This document shows, one piece after another, positions 22,323 through 29,917 of a DNA stretch of 39,001 nt. A program made the position numbers and the translations under genes. The first letter of the stretch is position 1; each line of letters begins with the position of its first letter. Source of the stretch: a virus. The DNA is taken from positions 1-39,001 of the IMG/VR virus record IMGVR_UViG_3300009506_000138. One strand, given 5' to 3'. The notes below the pieces were generated by a model, which did not search any database, was not told the DNA's origin, and saw only the letters and a list, made by a program, of their open reading frames with translations.

Positions 22323-22430
22323 ATTTTTATTTTTCCAAAATAGTATATATAATCAAGTTATCGGACTTACTTTAGGAGTCCCAATAAATCAAAAAATTTG
22401 AAATATATTTTTTCTCAAATTAATTTCAGA

Positions 22431-22532
22431 CTATCTCCAAACATAGGGTACAGTTATAGAAAATCTAAGCCAAGGCATCTCCTTTCCCTGGTCTTTCTTT
22501 TTTGATTTTTTCTTTTTACTTTTTAATTTCAT
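22431..22532 (-). CDS. Small Lys-rich peptide
   Basis: 33 residues, extremely basic start (KLKSKKKKSKKKDQGK) then a hydrophobic end. AAGGAA lies 5 nt before the ATG and the ATG overlaps the stop of the upstream gene (TAATG). Unrecognised. Confidence 0.45.
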   Translation of the reverse strand: MKLKSKKKKSKKKDQGKEMPWLRFSITVPYVWR

Positions 22533-22708
22533 TATTCTTCCTTTCCACATTCCTTACATATCTTTGTCCATTCAGCAGGATTGGTGGCTATAACAATTCC
22601 AACCAATACAGGAGAATTATTAGAAGTAATCTTTTCTACCACATAGCTATTATTAGACTGAATGTGCCTAAGAATATCTCCACGCTTAACATTATTAAAA
22701 TTAATCAT
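22532..22708 (-). CDS. Small beta-rich protein with C-terminal CxxC
   Basis: 58 residues from ATG 22708 (GGAGGT 4 nt upstream). FNNVKRGDILRHIQSNNSYV, then PVLVGIVIATNPAEWTKICKECG. The start NxVKxGDIL with later strands recalls small SH3-like modules. It may belong with the other short beta modules of this block. Overlaps its upstream neighbour by 8 nt. Confidence 0.5.
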   Translation of the reverse strand: MINFNNVKRGDILRHIQSNNSYVVEKITSNNSPVLVGIVIATNPAEWTKICKECGKEE

Positions 22709-22916
22709 TATTACCTCCAAATCCAAACTTTGTTAATGGAGTATTACTTAATTCTATATCATAAAAATACTTCTCAACAGGCTGTCCATCTGGACCCTGA
22801 TAACTAACTAGATACTTAGTATCCTTTGGTCCTATAAGTATATTTACTACCATACCCACAATACCACAGCAATCTATCATTACCATGTCTTTAATCTGAA
22901 ATGTGAACTTTCTCAT
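22701..22916 (-). CDS. Small beta-barrel-like hypothetical protein
   Basis: 71 residues: FTFQIKDMVMIDCCGIVGMV, then KYLVSYQGPDGQPVEKYFYD. Beta-rich SH3-like pattern (xxGDxVxxxxCxGxVxxI) typical of small phage or ribosome-associated modules. ATGA overlap with the upstream gene. Function unknown. Confidence 0.5.
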   Translation of the reverse strand: MRKFTFQIKDMVMIDCCGIVGMVVNILIGPKDTKYLVSYQGPDGQPVEKYFYDIELSNTPLTKFGFGGNND

Positions 22917-23071
22917 TTTATCTCCTTGTACAAGTTATATTTACCTTCTTTGACTTCCTGCATCTTCTTAGTCCAATATATCTTCTCTAATACTTCTTTG
23001 GCTTCTCTACACCTAATGGCTTTCTTGACTGCCAACTGTACAATTTCTTTATTTCTCATTGATTTCTTCAT
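22913..23071 (-). CDS. Small basic helical protein
   Basis: 52 residues from ATG 23071, which has a strong GGAGGA 8 nt upstream; an internal ATG at 23059 has none. Lys/Glu-rich helix (EIVQLAVKKAIRCREAKEVL). It overlaps the end of the HNH gene by 23 nt, so the HNH gene seems to have been fitted tightly between it and the polymerase gene. Unrecognised. Confidence 0.5.
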   Translation of the reverse strand: MKKSMRNKEIVQLAVKKAIRCREAKEVLEKIYWTKKMQEVKEGKYNLYKEIK

Positions 23072-23648
23072 AATATAAATCCTCCACATCAAATCCTGGT
23101 CTATATAATATTTTCTTAATATGTTCTAAAAATTCATCATAAGATAAATTTAATTTCATTTTATTACATTTTCCACAACAAGCTGCAACATTATCTATAG
23201 TGTAACCTTTGTTGTTATCAATTCTATCTATTCCATTATAAATATAATCTCCATTAAATTTAGGATTACTTTTCTTTATTGATTGTTTAGGGGATACTCC
23301 ACATAAATAACATCTCTTACTAGTAATTTCTTTAAATTGTTTCTTAGTTAATTTCCAACAGATTTTTCTAATTTTAGCTTGATATTTATATTTAGAATAA
23401 ATTTTATTTAAAGCTGCTTCTCCTTTAGATAGGCTCATTCTTTTTCTAGTAGAATCTTTAAAGTAACAACCACAGCTTTTTGTGCTTCCATTCTTTAAAC
23501 TTTTTCCTAGTATAATCTTCTCTTTTCCACAATCACATTTACATAACCATAAAGAATCTGCACCATATTTCTGTTTTCTTGAACCTGCGTCTGCAATTAC
23601 CACAAGTCGTCCAAATCTTTTTTCCAATAATTTTAATTTTCTAGCCAT
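23049..23648 (-). CDS. HNH endonuclease with N-terminal zinc domain
   Basis: 199 residues. The N-terminal part KRFGRLVVIADA, WLCKCDCGKEK and GSTKSCGC is a zinc-binding DNA-recognition domain common in free-standing phage HNH endonucleases. The HNH core is CYLCGVSP, IYNGIDRIDNNKGYTIDNVAACC and CNKMK. It lies directly after the polymerase gene, overlapping its last 8 nt, a frequent site for homing nucleases, which often target polymerase genes. A divergent paralogue is at 32680-33231. Confidence 0.85.
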   Translation of the reverse strand: MARKLKLLEKRFGRLVVIADAGSRKQKYGADSLWLCKCDCGKEKIILGKSLKNGSTKSCGCYFKDSTRKRMSLSKGEAALNKIYSKYKYQAKIRKICWKLTKKQFKEITSKRCYLCGVSPKQSIKKSNPKFNGDYIYNGIDRIDNNKGYTIDNVAACCGKCNKMKLNLSYDEFLEHIKKILYRPGFDVEDLYYEEINEK

Positions 23649-25473
23649 AGTTTTCTACCACCGTTACTTCAACAATACAAGGAACGCTTAGAGAAACACA
23701 ACCTTCCATAATAGTCTTTAACTCTTTGGCAAATGCCTCACAATGCTTCTCTGGAACCTCAAACACCAACTCATCGTGTACCATAAGAATAACAAAACCG
23801 CCATATTTTGACAGTATCTTCCTAGCCTGTATCCCTGCTATCTTGGCTTGGTCTGCACTAAACCCCTGTATCTGGAAATTAGCTGCCTGACGCTCCATCT
23901 TCATCCGTTTCCATTTGTTAGCATATTTGCTATATTCAGGGAATCTTCTTCTTCTGCCCATCAGAGTAGTTACATATTTCTGTCTAGCTAGCAGTTTCTT
24001 GACTCGCTCCTTCCAAAGAGGAACCTCTGGATAAAGAGCATCAAACTCATCTAACCACCTTTGGGCCTCTTCTACCGGTACTGCATTGTCCGCAGCTATT
24101 CGTCTTGCTGTTGCTCCATAGACAATTGGGAAGTTAATTCCGTTCTTGGCTTGATGTCTCTTTTGTTTGTATTTTTTAACAATTTCCTCATGTTCTGGAG
24201 TTCCGTCTGTAAGCTCCAAATCTGTTGCCTCAATCTCAAACACTCTAGTAGCAGTAAGCAAGTGCAAATCAAAGTCCCGATTAAAAGCGTTACGCATATT
24301 GCTATCATGGGAAACCTCCGCTAAATTTCTAAGTTCTTGTCCCGAATAATCGGCTTTTATCAATAAGTGCCGAGGTTTTGGGATAAATATCTCTCTATAA
24401 TTAAATTCTATGGGTTCTTTCTTTGGATTAGGAAGTTGCTGTAAATTAGGGTCAGAGCATGACAATCTACCAGTTGTTACCAATCCGTAGGATGGACGTA
24501 TTCTACCATCTGAGCCAATAAACTTCTCGGCTGGAGCAAGGAAAGACGTATAAAGCTTGGTCATTTTCTTGTACTTGAGAAGAAGATTAAAGAAGGGATG
24601 AGGAGTTTCCTCTCTCATTCTCTTTATCTGCTTGCTGTCCAGCATAGGATTACCTGTCTTATTATTGTATTCTACATTAGCCCCCAAAGACTCAATATAA
24701 GGAGCAAGCTGTTTACCACTTCTAAAGTTTATCGGACTATCATACTGCTTCTGTCCAAATAAATCAACTGTTATCTGATGTTCCTTGCCAAATACTTCCA
24801 ACATCTCACTTTCAATATGAATAAGTATGTCTGCACACTCATGCTTAAATGCCTCCACTTTAACTAAATCTACCAATACCCCATTCATCTCCATATCAGC
24901 CAGTACAAGCTGGAAGGGCATCTCAATCTCTTGTGCCACATAGAGCAGATTCTCCTTCTCAAGCTGCACCATCTCATGTTTCCACAACTGATAGGTCCAG
25001 ATTGCATCATTCATGGCATAGTCATAGAACTCCTCACTGTGTACATTTGCACTCACTTCGTCATATCTGTGTACATATTGGCACGGAATCCCTAACCACT
25101 CAATAGCTAGAGTCTTTAGGGAGTAGGCTCGTTTTGCTAACCTGTTCTCATCACACAACTTAGCACCTACCAGAGTACAAAATATGGACTCAGGCTCGGT
25201 ATCACAGAACTTCCTCAGACATTTAAGGTCAAATACAGCATTATGGAATAACCAGAGTCCAGACTGTACTTCCTCTGCCAGCAGTTTAAGCAATTCAGGA
25301 TTTGCCGTATAACACGCCTGAGAGCCTCTACAAAGGCTAAACCCTACAAACTCCATGCTCAGATACTCTAAACCCGTAGTTTCAAAGTCTAGAGCCGTTA
25401 CAGGGCTTTTATTGGAATCCAACCAGAGTCTAAATTCCTCAACTGTTGTAAGTATCTTCTTCGTAATCATCAT
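23641..25473 (-). CDS. polA: Family A DNA polymerase with 3'-5' exonuclease
   Basis: 610 residues, replicative PolA-type enzyme without a 5'-3' nuclease. The proofreading domain has D29 and E31 (LDFETTG), D82 (HNAVFD) and YAMND (D156). The polymerase domain has motif A ADYSGQELR (D375), motif B R439, K443 and NFPIVYG, and motif C MVHDE (H566, D567, E568). It would copy the phage genome with the primase and helicase of the same operon. Odd: there are four residues between K443 and F448, where E. coli Pol I has three, so the fingers helix has one extra residue. The start follows a weak GAAGA and overlaps the small zinc-ribbon gene by 35 nt. Confidence 0.92.
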   Translation of the reverse strand: MMITKKILTTVEEFRLWLDSNKSPVTALDFETTGLEYLSMEFVGFSLCRGSQACYTANPELLKLLAEEVQSGLWLFHNAVFDLKCLRKFCDTEPESIFCTLVGAKLCDENRLAKRAYSLKTLAIEWLGIPCQYVHRYDEVSANVHSEEFYDYAMNDAIWTYQLWKHEMVQLEKENLLYVAQEIEMPFQLVLADMEMNGVLVDLVKVEAFKHECADILIHIESEMLEVFGKEHQITVDLFGQKQYDSPINFRSGKQLAPYIESLGANVEYNNKTGNPMLDSKQIKRMREETPHPFFNLLLKYKKMTKLYTSFLAPAEKFIGSDGRIRPSYGLVTTGRLSCSDPNLQQLPNPKKEPIEFNYREIFIPKPRHLLIKADYSGQELRNLAEVSHDSNMRNAFNRDFDLHLLTATRVFEIEATDLELTDGTPEHEEIVKKYKQKRHQAKNGINFPIVYGATARRIAADNAVPVEEAQRWLDEFDALYPEVPLWKERVKKLLARQKYVTTLMGRRRRFPEYSKYANKWKRMKMERQAANFQIQGFSADQAKIAGIQARKILSKYGGFVILMVHDELVFEVPEKHCEAFAKELKTIMEGCVSLSVPCIVEVTVVENYG

Positions 25474-25588
25474 AAGAATCTTCTACAGGATAATAAGGTT
25501 CATCCTCATATTCCAATCTAAAGCAGGAATCACACATTGTCCTGCCCTGTGGGGCGATGTCTCCACAAAACTTACATCTACTTATCAT
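25439..25588 (-). CDS. Small zinc-ribbon protein at head of polymerase operon
   Basis: 49 residues: CKFCGDIAP and CDSCFRL give two CxxC knuckles, followed by an acidic Tyr-rich tail (EYEDEPYYPVEDSYDDYEED). ATG 25588 has AAAGGG 7 nt upstream. It overlaps the polymerase start by 35 nt, so it may couple polymerase translation. It is the first gene behind motif copy C (25622-25651). Confidence 0.55.
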   Translation of the reverse strand: MISRCKFCGDIAPQGRTMCDSCFRLEYEDEPYYPVEDSYDDYEEDTYNS

Positions 25589-25621
25589 TATCATTCCCTT
25601 TCATAATCATGTTTTTATTAT

Positions 25622-25651
25622 CTATACGTCATGGGTTCGGGGTTTGTTCGC
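25622..25651 (-). promoter_or_regulatory. Bipartite promoter-like motif copy C
   Basis: On the minus strand GCGAACAAA (complement of 25643-25651), 14 nt, CGTATAG (complement of 25622-25628). It faces leftward, about 35 nt before the zinc-ribbon/polymerase start. Distance between GAACAA and TATAGA is 17 nt, the normal -35/-10 spacing. Confidence 0.55.
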
Positions 25652-25709
25652 TTCTTGACCAAAAATTTTTGAAGAATGTTCTTGACTCCAACCCTTCAAA
25701 ATGACCAAG

Positions 25710-25772
25710 TTAGAGAGGTAGCTTGTCAAGATTGGGTCCGATAATGAGTCTTAGAGAGGTATGTTGTCAAGA
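25710..25772 (-). repeat. Two direct copies of the 20-base TTGACA motif
   Basis: 22-nt direct repeats at 25710-25731 and 25751-25772, identical at 20 of 22 positions and 41 nt apart (about four helical turns). On the minus strand both read TTGACA-N4-ACCTCTCTAA, matching the copies at 21640-21684. They lie between the two divergent promoter-like motifs, a natural operator position. Half-sites TCTTGAC on the plus strand (25653-25659, 25680-25686) face them. Confidence 0.6.
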
Positions 25773-25842
25773 AGAATTTGCTTATTGTAAGTTATTATTA
25801 TATAACTATTTATAAAATATTTTATTTTTTTCAGATTTTTAT

Positions 25843-25872
25843 GCGAACAAATCGGGTGTTTCATTCGTATAG
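25843..25872 (+). promoter_or_regulatory. Bipartite promoter-like motif copy B, rightward
   Basis: GCGAACAAA at 25843-25851, 14 nt, CGTATAG at 25866-25872. It faces the packaging and head genes. If it is a promoter, the transcript would begin near 25880 and open with the hairpin array at 25894-26084. Confidence 0.55.
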
Positions 25873-25893
25873 CTATATGTAGCTTTTATTTTT

Positions 25894-26084
25894 GGCTATG
25901 GATAGCCAGTGGCTAGGAGAGCCACCTAGGGCTAACGCTAACTTACTGATAGTTCCTTGGTACTAAGGAAAGATAAGTAGATTAATAACTATGAGTAGCG
26001 TTACCAAAGCCTCTGGCTAACAAACGCTCAGATAAGCTATCTGTAGCGTACCAATGCTGAAAGCTCAGAAACGCTAAAGATAAG
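25894..26084 (+). ncRNA. Leader with five hairpins and repeated AGATAAG, unknown structured RNA or packaging site
   Basis: Hairpins in order: GGCTA/TAGCC (25894-25907); GTGGCT/AGCCAC (25909-25925); TTCCTT/AAGGAA (25953-25970); a two-level stem AGCGTT/AACGCT (25997-26002 and 26023-26028) with inner AGCC/GGCT; and a similar two-level stem TAGCGT/ACGCTA (26044-26049 and 26071-26076) with inner GCT/AGC. The last three are each followed within 0-1 nt by AGATAAG (25971, 26030, 26078). The last two are 41-nt units (25996-26036, 26044-26084) with conserved outer stem and ACCAA but changed, still-pairing inner stems. This suggests selection on structure. Antitermination RNA (as in HK022 put) or a terminase recognition site are the options I consider; neither is shown. 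Confidence 0.5.
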
Positions 26085-26130
26085 TAGCTTGTGGGATTCT
26101 ATACTTTAGTGTTTTACTTGGAGCAGAAAA

Positions 26131-26322
26131 ATGTGTAAAAAAGTTTGTAAGAATTGTAAAAAAGAATTGCCAGTAGAAAAATTTTACAGAAGAGATGATA
26201 GAGATAGTTTCTACGCCTGGTGTTCAGATTGTATGATTTCAGGAGGAAGAGAAGTGGATTATCCCCCTAAAAAAGAACATGGCAGTGGTAGAATTTACGT
26301 TAGTCTTGGGGAATTAGATTAA
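26131..26322 (+). CDS. Small zinc-knuckle protein (endonuclease VII N-terminal-like)
   Basis: 63 residues: CKNCKKELPVEKF and CSDCM with an aromatic link (YAWC). The pattern equals the N-terminal zinc knuckles of the two endonuclease VII proteins of this window (CSKCKKNKP..WCKDC), but without the HNH half. GGAG lies 7 nt before the ATG. First gene of the rightward block. Confidence 0.6.
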   Translation: MCKKVCKNCKKELPVEKFYRRDDRDSFYAWCSDCMISGGREVDYPPKKEHGSGRIYVSLGELD

Positions 26323-26375
26323 ATTCTTGGTGTTTAACACAAGATAATCAAGATATTCCTCACCCAGCACGCTTT

Positions 26376-26966
26376 ATGGCTACTAAGAAAAGAACAATTA
26401 AGAAGTTTGAAATCCAGAAACGCAGTGATATTTCTGCTGATTTACTTCCCGTAGTGCAGAATCTCACGGCCCAGGGATACACCTTAGCTGATGTGGGTAT
26501 TCTGTTAGGCTTTGCTGGCAAAGACCCCGAAGGCTGGTTGAAGAGGCTTGAGGCCAAGTTTCCCACGCTGGCAGAGGCTATCCAGGCCGGAAAGAGCATG
26601 GGCGACATTGAGTTGGTCAAGACCGCTTTTGAGCAGGCTCTTGGGCATTGGGTGGACGGTGGTGAGGAAATCCGCTACAAAGCAATCCAAGACCCCCAGA
26701 ACCCCACTAAGGTCAAGTGGATTCAGTCAGCCAAGAAGAAACTTCCTGCTAAATTTATCCCTGGAAATGGGAAATTATTGTTCCAACTGCTCTGTTCTAG
26801 GTTACCAGAATACTTCTCAGATACCAGAAGAGTAGAAATTGATAAGAAAGTGCTGGAATTGAAGGGCAATGTCAAGGATGAGATACTTGGATTTGCGGGT
26901 GCGTTAGCCGCAGCAGTAGAAAATAAGGAAATTGAGTGTAAATTTGTGGAGAAAGAAAATGAATGA
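26376..26966 (+). CDS. terS: Small terminase subunit
   Basis: 196 residues. An N-terminal helix-turn-helix region (GYTLADVGILLGFAGKDPEGWLKRLEAK) is followed by a long helix (FPTLAEAIQAGKSMGDIELVKTAFEQALG) and a C-terminal part ending in acidic helices. This is the usual plan of small terminases, which bind the packaging site and deliver DNA to the large subunit; the large-subunit gene is two genes downstream. Two oddities: no ribosome binding site in the 20 nt before the ATG, and residues about 28-115 are encoded by clearly GC-richer DNA (57-58% over 26521-26640) than the surroundings (about 35-43%). Confidence 0.75.
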   Translation: MATKKRTIKKFEIQKRSDISADLLPVVQNLTAQGYTLADVGILLGFAGKDPEGWLKRLEAKFPTLAEAIQAGKSMGDIELVKTAFEQALGHWVDGGEEIRYKAIQDPQNPTKVKWIQSAKKKLPAKFIPGNGKLLFQLLCSRLPEYFSDTRRVEIDKKVLELKGNVKDEILGFAGALAAAVENKEIECKFVEKENE

Positions 26967-27138
26967 GGATAGTTCTTATTGGGGATTACCAACATATAAT
27001 GGAACTCCTATAACTGAACTTACTTATGAGCAATTTTTGAATATGTTGGACAGGTTGTTGATTGAGGATGAGGATTTTAAATGGTTTAAGAAAGAAATAT
27101 GTCCAATATTAAATAAGTTTTTTCAAAGAGACAGATGA
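26959..27138 (+). CDS. Small hypothetical protein between terminase genes
   Basis: 59 residues from ATG 26959 (GGAG 7 nt upstream), overlapping the small-terminase end by 8 nt and the large-terminase start by 4 nt. Aromatic and acidic (SSYWGLPTYNGTPITELTYE), C-terminal helix FKWFKKEICPILNKFF. Probably packaging-related by position; unrecognised. Confidence 0.5.
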   Translation: MNEDSSYWGLPTYNGTPITELTYEQFLNMLDRLLIEDEDFKWFKKEICPILNKFFQRDR

Positions 27139-29123
27139 TAATTAAACCTTTTGATAATGCGGAAGATTTTTTTAAGCAAATTCCTCTGGAAATAGGGGAA
27201 AATCTAAAGTTTAGAATTAAATTACATGAGTTACTTACTGGAAATTTAAAAGGTCAAGAAATATTTCTACAATTGTGCAGAGATTATCTGCCAATTTGGT
27301 TTAATACTGTGGCCTGGACACTTAATCCACAGAAAAAAGCAGGAGAACGTAACCGTCCATTTATTTTAAGGCCAGCACAGGTTCCTGCGGTTCTGACTTT
27401 AGATGATTGTTTGGATATAGGTAAAGATGTTGGTATAAATAAAACTCGTAAGCAGGGTGCATCTGAGTTATGTTGTAAAATATTTACAGCAAAGTGTCTA
27501 TTAGAGCCAGATGCCCACTTTATTTTGGGTTCTCGTAAGAAAGAGTTAGTTGATAACTTTGGAGACCCATATACGCTCTTTGCAAAAGTTGATAATGTTA
27601 TGGAGTGCCTTCCTACTTGGTGGAAGATTCGTAGTGGATATGACCCGAATAAGAACCGTAAGGATATGAACATCATAATTCCAGAAACAGGTTCTTCAAT
27701 GACAGGGGAAACCACAAATGAATCATTCTCTGCTGGAAGTCGTGCCACTGGTCTATTGTTAGACGAGTTTGGGCGTGTAGATTATACTATAGCAGAAGCA
27801 ATTGAGGGGTCAGTTCACGATGTCTGTAATTGCATTATTTATAGTTCTACTCATTGGTTGGGTGTTAATCACACCTTCAATAAAGTCATTCACAAACCTA
27901 CTACAGAGCTTGTATCGCTGCTTTGGTATGACAATCCAGAGGAAAGAGCAGGACTATATGAGACACCAAAACCAGGACAGATTGAGATAATAGATTGGGA
28001 TTATTACAGAGATAAGTTTCACTCATTGGCAGATGAGAATGTGGTTATTCTTTCTTGTATTGAAGAGTTTGACCCTAATAGTGATAAGATTCAATTTGTA
28101 GCAGATGGATTATTGAATTATCCGTCTCCTTACCGTTCTCCATTTTTTGATTATGAGAACTACAAACGTCTTGGTAATAGAAGGGACTTTATCTGTAACG
28201 TCTGTGCTGTACCTCATGGTGCTTCTGATGCCCCATTTGACCAAGTAATGCTAGAAGCTATCAGGAAAAAAGATATTCGTCCTCCAGACTTTAGAGGAGA
28301 GCTATTCTTTTCTGATAATCCAATGGAAGGTGAGGTTGAGGTTTATTGGGATTATGGTCAGAGGAGGTTGGAGTGGTGGGGAGAACTTCCCTTTAGGAGA
28401 CCTAATCAGAGACACAATTATATCTTTGGTGTTGACCCTTCCTATGGATTAGGTTCAGCTAACTCTGCTATTATGATAACAGATGTGAATACTGGAGAAC
28501 AGGTTGGGTCATGGGCAGATTCAAATACCAAGCCAGAGGAATTAGCAGATATTTCAGTTGCTCTTGCTTCCTGGGTTGGTGGAGTAGATTGGCCTTTTAT
28601 TATTTGGGAAAGCAACGCTGGTTGTGGACAGAATTTTGGTAATAGACTTGATTATTGGGGTTATCCTAATAGATATACCCAGCGTAGAGAGGACTCCAAG
28701 ACTAGAAAGAAAGTTAAGAAATGGGGTTGGGCCTCTAATCCCAATTCAAAAGAAAAGCTTCTTAGTGAACTTGCGGTAGCTTTATCTGCTGGATTGACTA
28801 CTAAGAAAAAATCAGTATCAGAATGGAGATGTCTAATAATCCATGATGAAGAATTATTGGATGAGTTAGCAGATTATGTATTCAATGAAAAAGGTAAGGG
28901 AATTGTTGCTTCCTCTAAGGCAGACCTCTCCACTGGAGCAGCAGAGCGTCACGGTGACAGGGGTATCGCAATGGGACTGTGTGTTCTTGGTATGAAAGAA
29001 CAGATTGAGGGAAGTGTTCCTTCTCCTAACAGGATTCCCAAAGGAAGTTTTGAATATTATAGACAGCAATACGAAGAACAGAAACAAAGAGAAAAGAAGG
29101 ATAGTAAAAGATTCTTATTTTAG
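27135..29123 (+). CDS. terL: Large terminase subunit
   Basis: 662 residues. ATPase domain: the KTRKQGAS region (about 103-110) stands where terminases have their Walker A-type loop, and Walker B is TGLLLDEFGRV with D210 and E211. Nuclease domain (RNase H fold): D434 in FGVDPSYG, E492 in IIWESNAG and D608 in ERHGDRGIA, the three acidic residues expected for the metal site. It pumps DNA into the prohead and cuts the concatemer. ATG overlaps the previous stop (ATGA). Highly confident by motif order and context. Confidence 0.9.
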   Translation: MIIKPFDNAEDFFKQIPLEIGENLKFRIKLHELLTGNLKGQEIFLQLCRDYLPIWFNTVAWTLNPQKKAGERNRPFILRPAQVPAVLTLDDCLDIGKDVGINKTRKQGASELCCKIFTAKCLLEPDAHFILGSRKKELVDNFGDPYTLFAKVDNVMECLPTWWKIRSGYDPNKNRKDMNIIIPETGSSMTGETTNESFSAGSRATGLLLDEFGRVDYTIAEAIEGSVHDVCNCIIYSSTHWLGVNHTFNKVIHKPTTELVSLLWYDNPEERAGLYETPKPGQIEIIDWDYYRDKFHSLADENVVILSCIEEFDPNSDKIQFVADGLLNYPSPYRSPFFDYENYKRLGNRRDFICNVCAVPHGASDAPFDQVMLEAIRKKDIRPPDFRGELFFSDNPMEGEVEVYWDYGQRRLEWWGELPFRRPNQRHNYIFGVDPSYGLGSANSAIMITDVNTGEQVGSWADSNTKPEELADISVALASWVGGVDWPFIIWESNAGCGQNFGNRLDYWGYPNRYTQRREDSKTRKKVKKWGWASNPNSKEKLLSELAVALSAGLTTKKKSVSEWRCLIIHDEELLDELADYVFNEKGKGIVASSKADLSTGAAERHGDRGIAMGLCVLGMKEQIEGSVPSPNRIPKGSFEYYRQQYEEQKQREKKDSKRFLF

Positions 29124-29131
29124 AGTAAATC

Positions 29132-29917
29132 ATGGCAAAGAAACAACATCAACTTTATGAGACAGATAAAAAGACTCCTTTTCCTCTTAGATTACAGCGT
29201 CTTTGTAAGTTATGGCAGAAGAAGAATGAGGTAGTTTTAAAAAATGAGATGAAGCTTCTGAGACTGTGGGCCAGTGGTTTCTTTGACAGTCAGTACGCAA
29301 GAGAACATCTTGTTAATATTCTTGATAGGGGAGTGTTTACTATTGTTCCTTATCTGGTAGAAGGAAATCCTAAAGTAGATGTCACTACTCTAGTAACTAA
29401 CTATCGTCCCTGGGCCTATACAACTAAACTAGCATTGAATTATCTTATTGAAAAGAAGATGAATCTTGCTGAGAATGTGTTTATTCCAGTAGCTATTAAT
29501 TCAATGTTTGGTGCTGGTATTACTAGAGTATTTACAGAGTATGATAGAAATATTAACTTTGATAATGAAGTAATCAAGAGTGGGCATCCTACAATAAAAG
29601 TAATCCATGACTCTGATTACATTGGAGACCCTATTGGCAAGACTAGAAGTGATTTTATCTTTGAGGGAGATGTTTATAGACTTCCTACCGAGTATGCAAA
29701 AGAGTTATTCAAGGGCAAGGATAAGCACGGTAATCAGATAGCAGATTATATTGAACCTGACTGTAAGTTAGCAAGCGATTTCTCTCCTGAGAATCTTACT
29801 AATCCTGACTTCAATCTTGGAAAGTACGCTATCAGAGATTATACAACCTTCATAGACCTTTATCTGTACGATGAAAATGTTACAATCACCATAATGCCAG
29901 AGGGACGTAGAAGTTGA
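29132..29917 (+). CDS. Portal protein, N-terminal part (frameshifted)
   Basis: 261 residues ending in a premature TGA at 29915-29917. Content (TTLVTNYRPWAYTTKLALNYL, AVINSMFGAGITRVF, TIKVIHDSDYIGDP) is portal-like and the homologous sequence continues in the next reading frame. The frame is lost at a GGG run (29902-29904): removing one G would read MPE-DVEVEEDG and join the two halves into a portal of about 590 residues. Either an assembly/sequencing indel or a real frameshift. The portal forms the DNA-entry ring of the head. Confidence 0.7.
   Translation: MAKKQHQLYETDKKTPFPLRLQRLCKLWQKKNEVVLKNEMKLLRLWASGFFDSQYAREHLVNILDRGVFTIVPYLVEGNPKVDVTTLVTNYRPWAYTTKLALNYLIEKKMNLAENVFIPVAINSMFGAGITRVFTEYDRNINFDNEVIKSGHPTIKVIHDSDYIGDPIGKTRSDFIFEGDVYRLPTEYAKELFKGKDKHGNQIADYIEPDCKLASDFSPENLTNPDFNLGKYAIRDYTTFIDLYLYDENVTITIMPEGRRS

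Noticed and set aside
25741-25770. Sigma70 promoter from the repeat at 25751 (TTGACA, 18 nt, CATTAT)
   Set aside because: The -10 matches only 4 of 6 and the sister repeat has none, so an operator is the simpler reading.
25710-26084. CRISPR array
   Set aside because: Only two or three repeat units, repeats differ and form different hairpins, spacers are of unequal type; not CRISPR.
29895-29917. Programmed frameshift in the portal gene
   Set aside because: No known slippery sequence, internal pause structure or precedent at this point; an indel in a G run is simpler, though kept as a finding to check.
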